Below, in pieces: positions 42,269 through 50,524 of a stretch of DNA of 64,000 nucleotides (the stretch's first letter is position 1; the number at the start of each line of letters is the position of its first letter). The notes beneath the pieces are model-generated. The model saw only the letters and a list, made by a program, of their open reading frames with translations. It did not search any database and had not been told where the DNA came from. The DNA is taken from contig CAWASG010000001.1 in assembly GCA_963784615.1 (NCBI GenBank), forward strand, positions 1,984,001 to 2,048,000, given 5' to 3'. The translations under genes were made by a program, and so were the position numbers. This DNA is from UBA11403 sp963784615. GTDB lineage: Bacteria; Pseudomonadota; Gammaproteobacteria; Legionellales; Legionellaceae.

Positions 42269-42601
42269 TTACGCTAAATGCAAGTTTAAACGATTTTTTA
42301 TCTCTTTTGTATCTTCTTCTGACAAATGTCCTAAACACTCGATAACCAAGCGGGTATCAATTGTAAATATTTTTTGTCGAACAATGGAAGGGGCTGTCAA
42401 ACCGGTAGGTGTCAGATCTACGATTTGATAGTCACTTTCCCAATCACTGTTTTTGGCACTGGTAATCATTAACAGTGTAACATGATGGGTCTCTTTTTGG
42501 TGGATCGTTTGGCTTAAAACCAAGGCTGGTCGTCGCTTGGTCTGTAGCTTGTCTGTAAAAGGAAACGGCACAACGACAATAGAAAATGGATTATAGATCA
42601 C
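42269..42601 (-). CDS. PemK/MazF-type toxin
   Basis: A ribonuclease-type toxin, about 110 residues from GTG 42601 (ATG 42613 or 42616 are alternatives). The family strands FSIVVVPFPFTDKLQTKRRP and ALVLSQ are clear, with VTLLMITSA and PSIVRQKIFTIDTRLV. It begins inside the antitoxin gene and overlaps its stop codon, typical of such pairs. MazF-like toxins cleave mRNA; the cut sequence cannot be predicted. It lies directly downstream of the antitoxin and ends 33 bases from parC on the same strand. Confidence 0.87.
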   Translation of the reverse strand: MIYNPFSIVVVPFPFTDKLQTKRRPALVLSQTIHQKETHHVTLLMITSAKNSDWESDYQIVDLTPTGLTAPSIVRQKIFTIDTRLVIECLGHLSEEDTKEIKNRLNLHLA

Positions 42602-42815
42602 GGTATGCCTCATCATCTTCGGGGGAGTCCCACTCACTCAGTGTATGAGACACAGCTGCATGATATAAATAATCAAATGGTTCAGCTTTGGCTATAATTG
42701 CGTGATGGTCTTGTATTTCAAATTTGATTTTATCGCCGGGCTTTAAATGGAGTGCCGAGCGAATTTCCGCTGGGATTGTCGCTTGTCCCTTGGATGTTAC
42801 CGTTGATAAAAGCAT
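42591..42815 (-). CDS. AbrB/MazE-type antitoxin
   Basis: About 74 residues from ATG 42815, seven bases after GGAG; ATG 42821 is two codons earlier. The swapped-hairpin DNA-binding part is STVTSKGQATIPAEIRSALH, LKPGDKIKFEI, the SpoVT/AbrB signature. The acidic C-terminal tail (EWDSPEDDEAYRDL) is the usual toxin-binding part. It should repress its own operon together with the toxin. Confidence 0.88.
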   Translation of the reverse strand: MLLSTVTSKGQATIPAEIRSALHLKPGDKIKFEIQDHHAIIAKAEPFDYLYHAAVSHTLSEWDSPEDDEAYRDL

Positions 42816-42841
42816 TGACATACTCCATTACCGTAGGTGGT

Positions 42842-42876
42842 ATTACTTCATTACAGTATAGCTATAACGAAGTAAT
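42842..42876. promoter_or_regulatory. Candidate operator/promoter of the toxin-antitoxin pair
   Basis: Inverted repeat ATTACTTC (42842-42849) and GAAGTAAT (42869-42876), 19 bases apart, encloses TATAGCTATACT (minus strand), a likely -10. It lies 26 bases upstream of the antitoxin start, the expected place for autoregulation. Confidence 0.55.
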
Positions 42877-43070
42877 AAATCAATAATAACAATCAAACCA
42901 AACATCCACCGACAACGTGTTATTTATCATCGCAGGGATATGAAGTCTGATCTCAGTTTAACGCGTTGTTTTAATCCAGAAATTTGTTGGTGTAGTAACC
43001 AAGAATTTTTGAGCAAATTGCCGGCAGTGTGCTACATTTAAATATATGTAGCCCTTGTGGAAAACTAGAC

Positions 43071-46000
43071 ATGCCACCACCGATTACATTTAAAGAACCA
43101 GTATCGTGTGACTATCTCTATATTGATGACAGCAATAGAGTGCACTTGATGTTGCCTATTGTTGGCGGCGATGAGATTGGTCTTGATAATACCTGTAAAA
43201 CTGCATTAGAGCTGCGAAGATTTTTCTTTGGCGGCGTTGAAACTGATGATTCAGTTCGACCGCATAGAACAAAAACTTATCAGCCGGTTGTAGAGATTCT
43301 TAAAAACTACATTAAGACGATTAATGAGGATATTCGTGTCGTGCAATCGGCTCCTGACTATTCTGAAGAAGATAAGGCTTCCATTATAAATAAAAAAACG
43401 GACCGTCTGAATCAGATTCTGGAATATACAGAATATATTAAATCGATAAAAACTGATCAAGACATTAAAGATTCATTCCATCCGGATATAACGTATCCGT
43501 TTTTGCCGCGCGGGGTTAATGTTATTTTGCAGAATGCAAAAAATGCCTTTGCAATTCAGCTCGCGCCACTGGATGAGGATCCGGCCGTTCGGTTTAAGAA
43601 ACCTCTTTTTTCTGTTAAACGTAAACCACGGACCGCTACAGAACACTATCAATTGAGCGATGGTCTAGGATTTCAATTAAGAACAGGATTCACACCGCAG
43701 GGAGATTCGATACCCATCAAAGGACGCTCTCCCAAGGACATTATCATTAGAAAAGTGTTAGATAAAATTGGTGAGCATCGAGTGGTAACAGAGTCTGTTC
43801 CTGAGGGTGTCATCATGCCGGATCAAGTCTCGCTCATCACTTTCGATGATCTTAAGCGGGCTATCGCGGACGAATTACGAAAAGTTGATGAAAATGATGC
43901 AAAGATAACGGATGAAGATGCAAGGCTAAAGATAGATTTTGATAATGCTCGTAACGAGATTAATTTCGAGTATGCGAGGGATATTTTGGCTTATGATAGT
44001 GATACTTCGATTTCTGAATGGATTGACGGTCTTATTTCTACTCGTATTACGAAGGATGAGTTTTGGAGTCAAATACCCAGCAGTATTTTTTATGATATCC
44101 CGGGTAATCGCTTAACAAAAGAGGGGGCTGATTCACTGTCTATCAAAGTCCAGTTTTTTTTGGGTGAGATCAATGGTTATTGTAAGATGCATGACCTATC
44201 GGTGAAAAATTTCGGAGCGTTCTTCGACCAAGAGCCTAATGGTTCGAGACTCGCAGCAATTGTCAAACAAGGGCTTATTGATGGGGAGTCCATTGAGGCT
44301 CTTATTTTCAATGAAATTAATCAATATCATCAACATCTTGGTTTAACCATCCCCTTAACGCCAAAACAACAAGAATATATGGTTCAAAAATTTACTGAGC
44401 ACTATCGCGCTATTAAAGGTTCTCCTCATTTTGATGAATTTCTAATCGCTAATCCAGACCTTCCGGGGTCTATTTATTCGCACAGGGGGAAAATGTGCGT
44501 GCATTTTAAGGAGTTTTATTTCCATCAGCAGAATCCAGAGACTGCTAATCAAATGAGGGGGAGGCGCTTTCGTCCGAAGTCAAATCGACTCTATAACAAA
44601 AATATCAATGTGATAAGGGATACGCCGTGTGTCATGGATTTGATGCGACAAATTGGTGAGGGTCCTGGTATTTTTTTGGAGAGATTATTATCTGCTAACC
44701 AAACATATGGCGTTCCCATGTATCGTGTGTTAACGGATGAACAACGTCAAACCATTTGCTTGCATTATAAGTGGACTTCTATAGAAAGGCAGATTGCTGA
44801 AAGTAATACTCGTTGCAAATCCTTTTGGTCAATTGTCTCCAAAAAGCCACTGCTCCAGGAAGAATTATCGGCTATTTCTGGTGGTTTGAGAGGCATCGTA
44901 GCGTCTTATGAAAAAAACCGCAGCATGTTTTTTATACAAAGAAAGTCACGAAAAAAACAATGTAGTCGACTTATTGATCTGGCAACAGAAATAGAACTCC
45001 TCAATAAAAATACCCTATCTGAAACTGAGATTCTTAGTCAGGTACTTAAGGCGATGCATGTATTGGATCAGATACTTAAAGAAATCGAAGCAGAAAACAA
45101 TTCTCATCCAAGCCAATTACAGAAAGAAATTCGTGAGATGAAAGACCAGCTGATTCACCTTTGCGAGATACAGCCAAATGTAGATTTACCCATGGATGTT
45201 ATTACGGCGTGTCAAAAACAGAAAGAGACTCAACTCAATAAAATAACGTCCCCTGATATTCGCGCACTGGTCGAGCCATTGCCGGCACATTGTCAAACCA
45301 ATCATGCCATTCAATTTTTTAATACGCTTTCACTACAAGAAATGCAGAAAATTGCCAATTTTTTACAATTGAAATATCGAGAGTTTGGTGAGCAGGTTGA
45401 CAACGGCGCACTATTACAAGACGTAGCCGAGACCTTCAAACAGGTCAATCAACAACAGCTTGTACAATTTAAACAAGCGGGCAAGCTGAGCCAGATGCAA
45501 TATGAAAAGCTCATGTGTCTGGCGCCTCATATTCGCCCCGAACTTCTGAGTGAGGACAAACTTCCAGTTTGGGTCATTTATTTAGAGCATTTACCTCCTG
45601 CCGTCAGAGTTGTTGACTTAGACGAAGAAAATCCTTCTCTTGAGATGTATGAGCTGGACAATGTGAAAGATAGTATTGATAAAATCTCCTATTTGGATTG
45701 GATCCCCAAAGATGAGTTTTCGCTGGTGCATATAGAAGGGATGAACCACCCTGACTTTCTCCAATCGGTAGCCGGCGCCAGTGATGCTCTTGCAGTAAAA
45801 GAAATCATGAGGGAATTTGGTCAAGATAGCCTGAATAAAAAACAGGCTTGTATTGATAAATTACTAGGCCAGTCAGTGGATGAGGCAATCAAACTGGAGG
45901 TAACCTCGTCGCTTTTAAAGCTCCCGCTTAATCCCTGGTTTATTGCTCCGCATGCGGAACGCCAGCTTCAGCTTTTGACGGAGTCGCTGGTCAGTAATTG

Positions 46001-47138
46001 TTCGTTATGCAGTCAATTGCCGGAGGGTGCTCAAGGGATAGTTGAGCAAGAGATTAAAGCCGCGCTACCCAAATATACGAAAGGGCTCGATGTTTTAATG
46101 GAATTAAACTCTGCGTGGTGGCATCAATCGGCATTAAGTCAGCTCAAGGATCTTGATCCGCGGATAGTCGATGAGGACCTGATGACCTTTTTAAATCAAC
46201 ACCCCCCCCCAAATGACATGACCTCAGAGACCATCGATGGCTTGAATTTCTACGCCATCAGCGCTCAAGCTGCGAACATCCCTTGGGATATTACTGAATT
46301 GAATAAGAAAGCAGCAGACAGTCGCCTTTTGGCGGAACGATTAGCGGTTGTTCAGGATGCTGAATCACTCAGAAATACCCCTCAGTTTTTACTCGGTCTT
46401 TCCCCAGATTTTTTTAAAGCAGATAATTTGCCACGGCTAAAACAACTTGATAGTCGCTTGTGTATTGCCGCACAGGTTTCTCATCTCAATGCATTGCTAG
46501 AGCATACGCGGATGTTAACTGATACACATGTTACCCAGTTGAATCAATATGCCAACCAACATCCGCGAAAGGCTGTGCCGCATACAGCACAACACTTAGC
46601 GCTTGCTGGTATATTGTTATCTAGCCAATCCTCTCCGCCCATTTCAATACCAATACCACACGTTGAAGAGGGGAGGCTTAACGTCGTTTCTTCAAATGAA
46701 TTGCTCAGTTCTTCTCTTAACCTATTAAATCAAAAGCTGAATAAGCTTTTGGATGCAAATGCCTCAACCAGCGAAAATCCTATTATCAATCGTTTGGTAT
46801 ACTACGCACCCCCACCTTGGTTTTTTGGGAAAGAGGATAATCAGAAAAAATTTTCGGATTATCTTGGTCGATACCAAGTCGTGATGGCAACCATCCAGGA
46901 ATTGCTCAACGGTATTGCAGCCTCTCTTTCTGAAGAGGGCGCGCTCACCGACACAGAGTGGCATGAGATCATAGCTTCCCTTCAGGAATTTAAAGGGCGC
47001 TTCGAGGCATCCGTTGTTGCTCCTATAGCAGCAGCGCAAGCGGATCGTTTGGCAGGAGTGCTTTCTCAATGTAAAGATTGCATCGCATCTCTGGAGCGTA
47101 TGTCGCAAATCGAACATCCATCGATAGCGCATCGTTAG
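43071..47138 (+). CDS. Very large orphan protein, 1355 aa
   Basis: I do not recognise this protein. From ATG 43071 (MPPPITFKEPVSCDYLY) it has 1355 residues; the frame also allows a GTG at 43029. It lacks a signal peptide and obvious membrane spans, and is mostly helical with low-homology linkers. The N-terminal 300 residues contain two-strand motifs such as NRVHLMLPIVGGDEIGL, and the middle (about 470-760) is charged and coiled-coil-like. The C-terminal third has many leucine-rich helices. A run of nine C (46202-46210) lies in frame. Size, orphan character and location among repeats fit a Legionellales effector, but there is no direct evidence. Confidence 0.75.
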   Translation: MPPPITFKEPVSCDYLYIDDSNRVHLMLPIVGGDEIGLDNTCKTALELRRFFFGGVETDDSVRPHRTKTYQPVVEILKNYIKTINEDIRVVQSAPDYSEEDKASIINKKTDRLNQILEYTEYIKSIKTDQDIKDSFHPDITYPFLPRGVNVILQNAKNAFAIQLAPLDEDPAVRFKKPLFSVKRKPRTATEHYQLSDGLGFQLRTGFTPQGDSIPIKGRSPKDIIIRKVLDKIGEHRVVTESVPEGVIMPDQVSLITFDDLKRAIADELRKVDENDAKITDEDARLKIDFDNARNEINFEYARDILAYDSDTSISEWIDGLISTRITKDEFWSQIPSSIFYDIPGNRLTKEGADSLSIKVQFFLGEINGYCKMHDLSVKNFGAFFDQEPNGSRLAAIVKQGLIDGESIEALIFNEINQYHQHLGLTIPLTPKQQEYMVQKFTEHYRAIKGSPHFDEFLIANPDLPGSIYSHRGKMCVHFKEFYFHQQNPETANQMRGRRFRPKSNRLYNKNINVIRDTPCVMDLMRQIGEGPGIFLERLLSANQTYGVPMYRVLTDEQRQTICLHYKWTSIERQIAESNTRCKSFWSIVSKKPLLQEELSAISGGLRGIVASYEKNRSMFFIQRKSRKKQCSRLIDLATEIELLNKNTLSETEILSQVLKAMHVLDQILKEIEAENNSHPSQLQKEIREMKDQLIHLCEIQPNVDLPMDVITACQKQKETQLNKITSPDIRALVEPLPAHCQTNHAIQFFNTLSLQEMQKIANFLQLKYREFGEQVDNGALLQDVAETFKQVNQQQLVQFKQAGKLSQMQYEKLMCLAPHIRPELLSEDKLPVWVIYLEHLPPAVRVVDLDEENPSLEMYELDNVKDSIDKISYLDWIPKDEFSLVHIEGMNHPDFLQSVAGASDALAVKEIMREFGQDSLNKKQACIDKLLGQSVDEAIKLEVTSSLLKLPLNPWFIAPHAERQLQLLTESLVSNCSLCSQLPEGAQGIVEQEIKAALPKYTKGLDVLMELNSAWWHQSALSQLKDLDPRIVDEDLMTFLNQHPPPNDMTSETIDGLNFYAISAQAANIPWDITELNKKAADSRLLAERLAVVQDAESLRNTPQFLLGLSPDFFKADNLPRLKQLDSRLCIAAQVSHLNALLEHTRMLTDTHVTQLNQYANQHPRKAVPHTAQHLALAGILLSSQSSPPISIPIPHVEEGRLNVVSSNELLSSSLNLLNQKLNKLLDANASTSENPIINRLVYYAPPPWFFGKEDNQKKFSDYLGRYQVVMATIQELLNGIAASLSEEGALTDTEWHEIIASLQEFKGRFEASVVAPIAAAQADRLAGVLSQCKDCIASLERMSQIEHPSIAHR
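46202..46210 (+). repeat. Poly-C tract (C9) inside the large orphan gene
   Basis: Nine consecutive C bases encode part of HPPPN, about codon 1045 of the 1355-residue protein. A one-base slip would shift the frame and remove the last quarter of the protein. Confidence 0.7.
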
Positions 47139-47152
47139 GTCGTCGGATGTGT

Positions 47153-47260
47153 GGTTGGTGAGTCGGTTGGTGAGTAGGTTGGGTTGAGCGAGAGCGAAGC
47201 CCAACAAAACCATCTATGTCGGGCTTCGCTCTCGCTCAACCCAACCTACTCACCAACCGA
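47153..47260. repeat. GTAGG-type palindromic repeat (family A) with stuttered flanks
   Basis: The core is 47174-47249. Flanks carry GGTTGGTGAGTCGGTTGGTG on the left and CTCACCAACCGACC on the right, extending the palindrome. Its right part encodes the last residues of the MFS transporter gene on the other strand. Confidence 0.85.
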
Positions 47261-48565
47261 CCCCCCAGAACCAAATAAGTGAATACTGCTGTATTCGTTC
47301 CTGCCACAACGGTAATCGTTGCTCAGCGTTCTAATATGCATAAGCATGACGGCCGCAATGGTGATGATGATTAAGCATGGCGCATTCGCCGAATGGGTGG
47401 TGCGCATCAGGTAATCTGCCAGCACGGGCGGGACACCTGCTGCGATGCTGGCGGCGATTGAAAAGGTAATCGACAGCGCCGTGCAGCGGATATGAAGCGG
47501 AAAAAGTTCGGTGAGTAAAACCGAGCAGACGCTGTAATAGCCAGCACATGGAATGGCAATCAACAGTTGCATGATGAGAAGCTCCGCGACATTTCCGCTA
47601 TTCACCGCCAGCATAAAGGGATAGGACAGCATCAAGAGACCTGTAGTTGAAAACGTAATGATGTGCAGCCGGTCGTGTTTATCTGAGAGCCATCCAAATA
47701 CAGGAATCAGCACGACGGTGAGCGTCAAGGATAACAGCGTCGTCACCGTCACCCATTCCCGTGAAAAATGTGCAACATGCACCGCGTGCAGCGGCATATA
47801 GAGATAAAAGAAAAAACTGCTGGCAATCGATAAAAAACTTGCAAAAAAAGCATAGCGAAATAAAAACGGGTGATTTTTCATAAACTTGAAAGATTCTTGA
47901 TAAATCATGCGCGTAGTGGGTTTTTGACGATTCGCATAATAAAGCACATAACCTAAACTTTCAGGCATGCGATAACGAATGATGAAGCCAACACTCATCG
48001 TGAATGCCGCCAATAAAAACGGGATCCGCCAAGCAAAATCGACGTCTGGAAAATGAATGGCCCCTTGATGTGCCATTTCCGCCAATAAACAGGCGAATAT
48101 TGTACCGGCCTTCACGCCAACCGATGACCAGCATCCCCGATATCCCCGTTGTTTGTTGTCGCCGCTTTCGACTAAAAATGAGGATGAATTCAAAAATTCT
48201 GAGCCAATCGCCACACTTTGAGCGATGCGTAATCCCAATAAGAGGACAACCGATGCAACGCCAATGGCTCCGTATCCCGGAATGACCCCGATGAGTGCGG
48301 TGGACAGGCCAGTCATGATGATCGAAGCCATCATTACCTTTTTCCTGCCATAACGATCGGAGAATAAGCCCAATGCGAATGCGCCGATGGGTTTAATCAG
48401 ATAAGCCAAAAAGATTAGTGTGAAGACAACGCGCGGATCACCTTGGGCATTGCCCATTAAAACGCGAGACAGCTCCGAGGACAGGTAATAGCAAATGGCG
48501 ACGTCATAGGCTTCAACAAAATTGCCCATGAATCCTGCAAGAATGGCTTTGGTTTGGTACTTCAT
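47246..48565 (-). CDS. MFS transporter (metabolite:H+ symporter-like)
   Basis: A 439-residue inner-membrane transporter with twelve spans. LGLFSDRYGRKKVM (loop 2-3) and GWLSDKHDR (loop 8-9) are MFS signatures, and SFLVESGDNKQRGYRGCW matches the MHS branch that includes ProP-like carriers. ATG 48565 (MKYQTKAILAGFMGNFVEAY) overlaps the upstream gene stop by ATGA, so translation is coupled. The last few residues lie within the edge of a repeat and may not be native. Substrate unknown; an organic acid or osmolyte is likely for the branch. Confidence 0.85.
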   Translation of the reverse strand: MKYQTKAILAGFMGNFVEAYDVAICYYLSSELSRVLMGNAQGDPRVVFTLIFLAYLIKPIGAFALGLFSDRYGRKKVMMASIIMTGLSTALIGVIPGYGAIGVASVVLLLGLRIAQSVAIGSEFLNSSSFLVESGDNKQRGYRGCWSSVGVKAGTIFACLLAEMAHQGAIHFPDVDFAWRIPFLLAAFTMSVGFIIRYRMPESLGYVLYYANRQKPTTRMIYQESFKFMKNHPFLFRYAFFASFLSIASSFFFYLYMPLHAVHVAHFSREWVTVTTLLSLTLTVVLIPVFGWLSDKHDRLHIITFSTTGLLMLSYPFMLAVNSGNVAELLIMQLLIAIPCAGYYSVCSVLLTELFPLHIRCTALSITFSIAASIAAGVPPVLADYLMRTTHSANAPCLIIITIAAVMLMHIRTLSNDYRCGRNEYSSIHLFGSGGSVGE

Positions 48566-49119
48566 GATGCGCCTGTTATTGAGGGTTGTGAATAAATGGG
48601 AGCGGCCATATTGCCGTCGAGTAAAAGTGGTAATAACTGTGTCATGCAATATTGGCCCAGTTGCAGGAGTTCGTGTTGCTGGGTCTTAAAAATGGCTTGG
48701 GTGTCAGCAGAGTCGCAAGCACTGGCAACGGAGTAAATCATATGGCCGTCGCCTAGTGTCGTCACTATAGAAAGGCCTAATGGATAGCGGGGCTTGGCTT
48801 GTTTAATGTAATACAATTCATCATAACGTTCCGGTGCATACAACGACTGCCAGTGCGCATGCCCGCAGAGTTGAAACCAGCTGGGGTTGTAGGTGTTATC
48901 CAATCGCCATAACGGACTGCTGAATAGATTGTATTCTAGTGAGGGCGTAGATGAGAGTGTGAGTAAGCTCTGGTTCTGCGCAACGTAAGCCAAAGCGATG
49001 TGATTGGCTTCATGTAATCCCAATACGTCACCAAATACGGCGCGGGTTTTGGATTTGTAGGCAAACAGCTTCGTGAGCCATTCGGGGTGGAGCGATAGCG
49101 TGTGCTTCGTGATATCCAT
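48562..49119 (-). CDS. Unknown protein between regulator and transporter, 185 aa
   Basis: No family recognised with confidence. It is soluble and of mixed structure (HEANHIALAYVAQNQSLLTL, NPSWFQLCGHAHWQSLYAPE). The layout is loosely reminiscent of PAS- or autoinducer-type sensor domains, without a DNA-binding part. It is coupled to the MFS gene by a 4-base overlap and follows the HTH gene by 30 bases. It could be a ligand sensor or modifier for this operon, which is inference from position only. Confidence 0.6.
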   Translation of the reverse strand: MDITKHTLSLHPEWLTKLFAYKSKTRAVFGDVLGLHEANHIALAYVAQNQSLLTLSSTPSLEYNLFSSPLWRLDNTYNPSWFQLCGHAHWQSLYAPERYDELYYIKQAKPRYPLGLSIVTTLGDGHMIYSVASACDSADTQAIFKTQQHELLQLGQYCMTQLLPLLLDGNMAAPIYSQPSITGAS

Positions 49120-49149
49120 ATTAAAACATCGTTGTAGATGGCTGCCTAA

Positions 49150-49623
49150 CTAACGGCTAAAGTGGCTCGCCGAGGATAGTGCCAAGTCAATTATTTTTTT
49201 TGATTGCGCTTCTGTTGCATTAATTTGACTCACGTCGTGGGCCAGATCCATCAAAAAATCAGAAATTTCATGTTGTGTTCGGCCGCTATTATATAGGGTA
49301 TAAGCTCGTTCGAATATGTATCGGATTAAAGTCTTACTGATTGTTAAGTTATCAGACGATGCATTGCTGTCGCGACTCATGTCGCCAAACAAGAGCCAGC
49401 CTGGTGATACCTGTAGTTGCGCGGCAATTTCAACGAGCTTGGTCGGTTCGGGCAGCGCGTGCCCTCGAAGGTATTTTCGGCAAATTTGCGGTGAATAGCC
49501 GGTGATTTCCGCCAGCTTATGAATATTGACTCCAGACGTTGAGCGTTGAGAATTAAATCCCGCTGCAATGAGTGAGTCACGCAAACGATAAGCAAACTGT
49601 TTGGTTAAGTCGACTTTTTCCAT
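49150..49623 (-). CDS. HTH (XRE-type) transcriptional regulator
   Basis: A 157-residue protein with an N-terminal helix-turn-helix: VNIHKLAEITGYSPQICRKY LRG spans about residues 29-51, followed by LPEPTKLVEIAAQLQVSPGW. This is the lambda Cro/XRE type. The C-terminal half is helical and could be a dimer or ligand part. It is the first gene of a three-gene minus-strand operon with the unknown protein and the MFS transporter, and probably regulates it. Confidence 0.83.
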   Translation of the reverse strand: MEKVDLTKQFAYRLRDSLIAAGFNSQRSTSGVNIHKLAEITGYSPQICRKYLRGHALPEPTKLVEIAAQLQVSPGWLLFGDMSRDSNASSDNLTISKTLIRYIFERAYTLYNSGRTQHEISDFLMDLAHDVSQINATEAQSKKIIDLALSSASHFSR

Positions 49624-49681
49624 GGTGATAGTAAGCGCCTAGGGTTGATGGTTTTCAATGGGTACACAATCTACCAGCTTC

Positions 49682-50011
49682 CAATGAACTTCACAATTTG
49701 TGCAATGATCTATCAGGCGTCGTTGCGAGGCACGAAGCAATCCAGGGTTCGAAGCTCTGTTCTCTGGATTGCTTTGTACCTCCTAATGAACTTCACAATG
49801 TGTGCAATGTTGTATCAGGCGTCGTTGCGAGGTACGAAGCAATCCAGAGAACAGAGCTTCGAACCCTGGATTGCTTCGTGCCTCGCAACGACGCCACCTG
49901 TGAGTTCATTTCAGCTGTTTGTACCGAAGGTACTTGGCCGCTCGCAACGACGCGACCTGCAAGTTCATTTCTCGATGTTTACCTCAACGGTACTTGAGCG
50001 CTCGCAATGAG
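49682..50011. repeat. Cluster of family B palindromic repeats
   Basis: Three successive copies carry GCGTCGTTGCGAGG-type arms with GAAGCAATCCAG cores; two are introduced by AATGAACTTCACAA and TGTGCAATG. A tail containing GTACCGAAGGTACTTGG matches that at 18500-18530. Reading frames here are produced by the repeats. No gene is seen in 49624-50020. Confidence 0.82.
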
Positions 50012-50020
50012 GAAAACTAA

Positions 50021-50193
50021 GATCTTTCGTAACTTATCAATAAGTCCGGGAGAAATACTTAGCCTACTTACCGCGGCTTGTCCGCGGTATCCAGGAATCT
50101 CGCGCTGGGCCTAGATCTCTGGATTCCGCGGACAAGCCGCGGTAAGTCGGAATACTGAGTACTCCCGAGGTTATTGAGAAGTTACGATCCTCC
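50021..50193. mobile_element. Miniature element, family E, long variant
   Basis: A 157-bp element (50029-50185) with ends GTAACTTATCAATAA and TTATTGAGAAGTTAC. Inner arms are TTACCGCGGCTTGTCCGCGG and complement. The flanks GATCTTTC and GATCCTCC match at 6 of 8 positions and may be a decayed target duplication. Confidence 0.75.
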
Positions 50194-50306
50194 GAACAGT
50201 GTAACAAATGATAATTTTATATGCAAACCTGATGTCATTTGGAAACTTATAGTTTCGTTTCGAAATTAATGGTTGACTTATGTTTCCAAATGTATAAAAT
50301 GACCAG

Positions 50307-50480
50307 CGAAACGTAAGGGATACGTTTTAATCTGGTCCAAATCGTGGCAAACCGAGGTACTGATGATGGAGTAAGGTATCTTGTGAGAGCCAAAGGCTAA
50401 AAGGGATAGGTGGCTGAACCATGGCTGCCAGCCTCGCAAATCAACGTGGCCGAAGGAGGTGTCCCTTCGGCCATCTCTTA
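50307..50480 (+). ncRNA. Candidate small RNA with own promoter and terminator-like hairpin
   Basis: TTGACT (50273-50278) and TAAAAT (50295-50300), 16 bases apart, form a good promoter, and no reading frame follows. The transcript would end with GGCCGAAGGAGGTGTCCCTTCGGCC (about 50450-50474), a 9-bp stem, then ATCTCTTAATTG. It has four GGA or GGGA motifs, as in CsrA-binding RNAs. A perfect 11-bp inverted repeat, CATTTGGAAAC and GTTTCCAAATG (50236-50246 and 50282-50292), spans the promoter. Not a known RNA class that I can recognise. Confidence 0.45.
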
Positions 50481-50524
50481 ATTGTTTGATATATCTTGAG
50501 TGGTTCAAATCAGGTTAGGCGCGC

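Noticed and set aside
49645..50010. Overlapping plus-strand frames of 99-121 codons
   Set aside because: They consist of repeated peptide strings encoded by family B palindromes (CEAIQ-type repeats), not of a protein gene.
49682..50011. CRISPR array
   Set aside because: Repeats are palindromic and unequal, spacers are themselves repeated, and there are no cas genes nearby.
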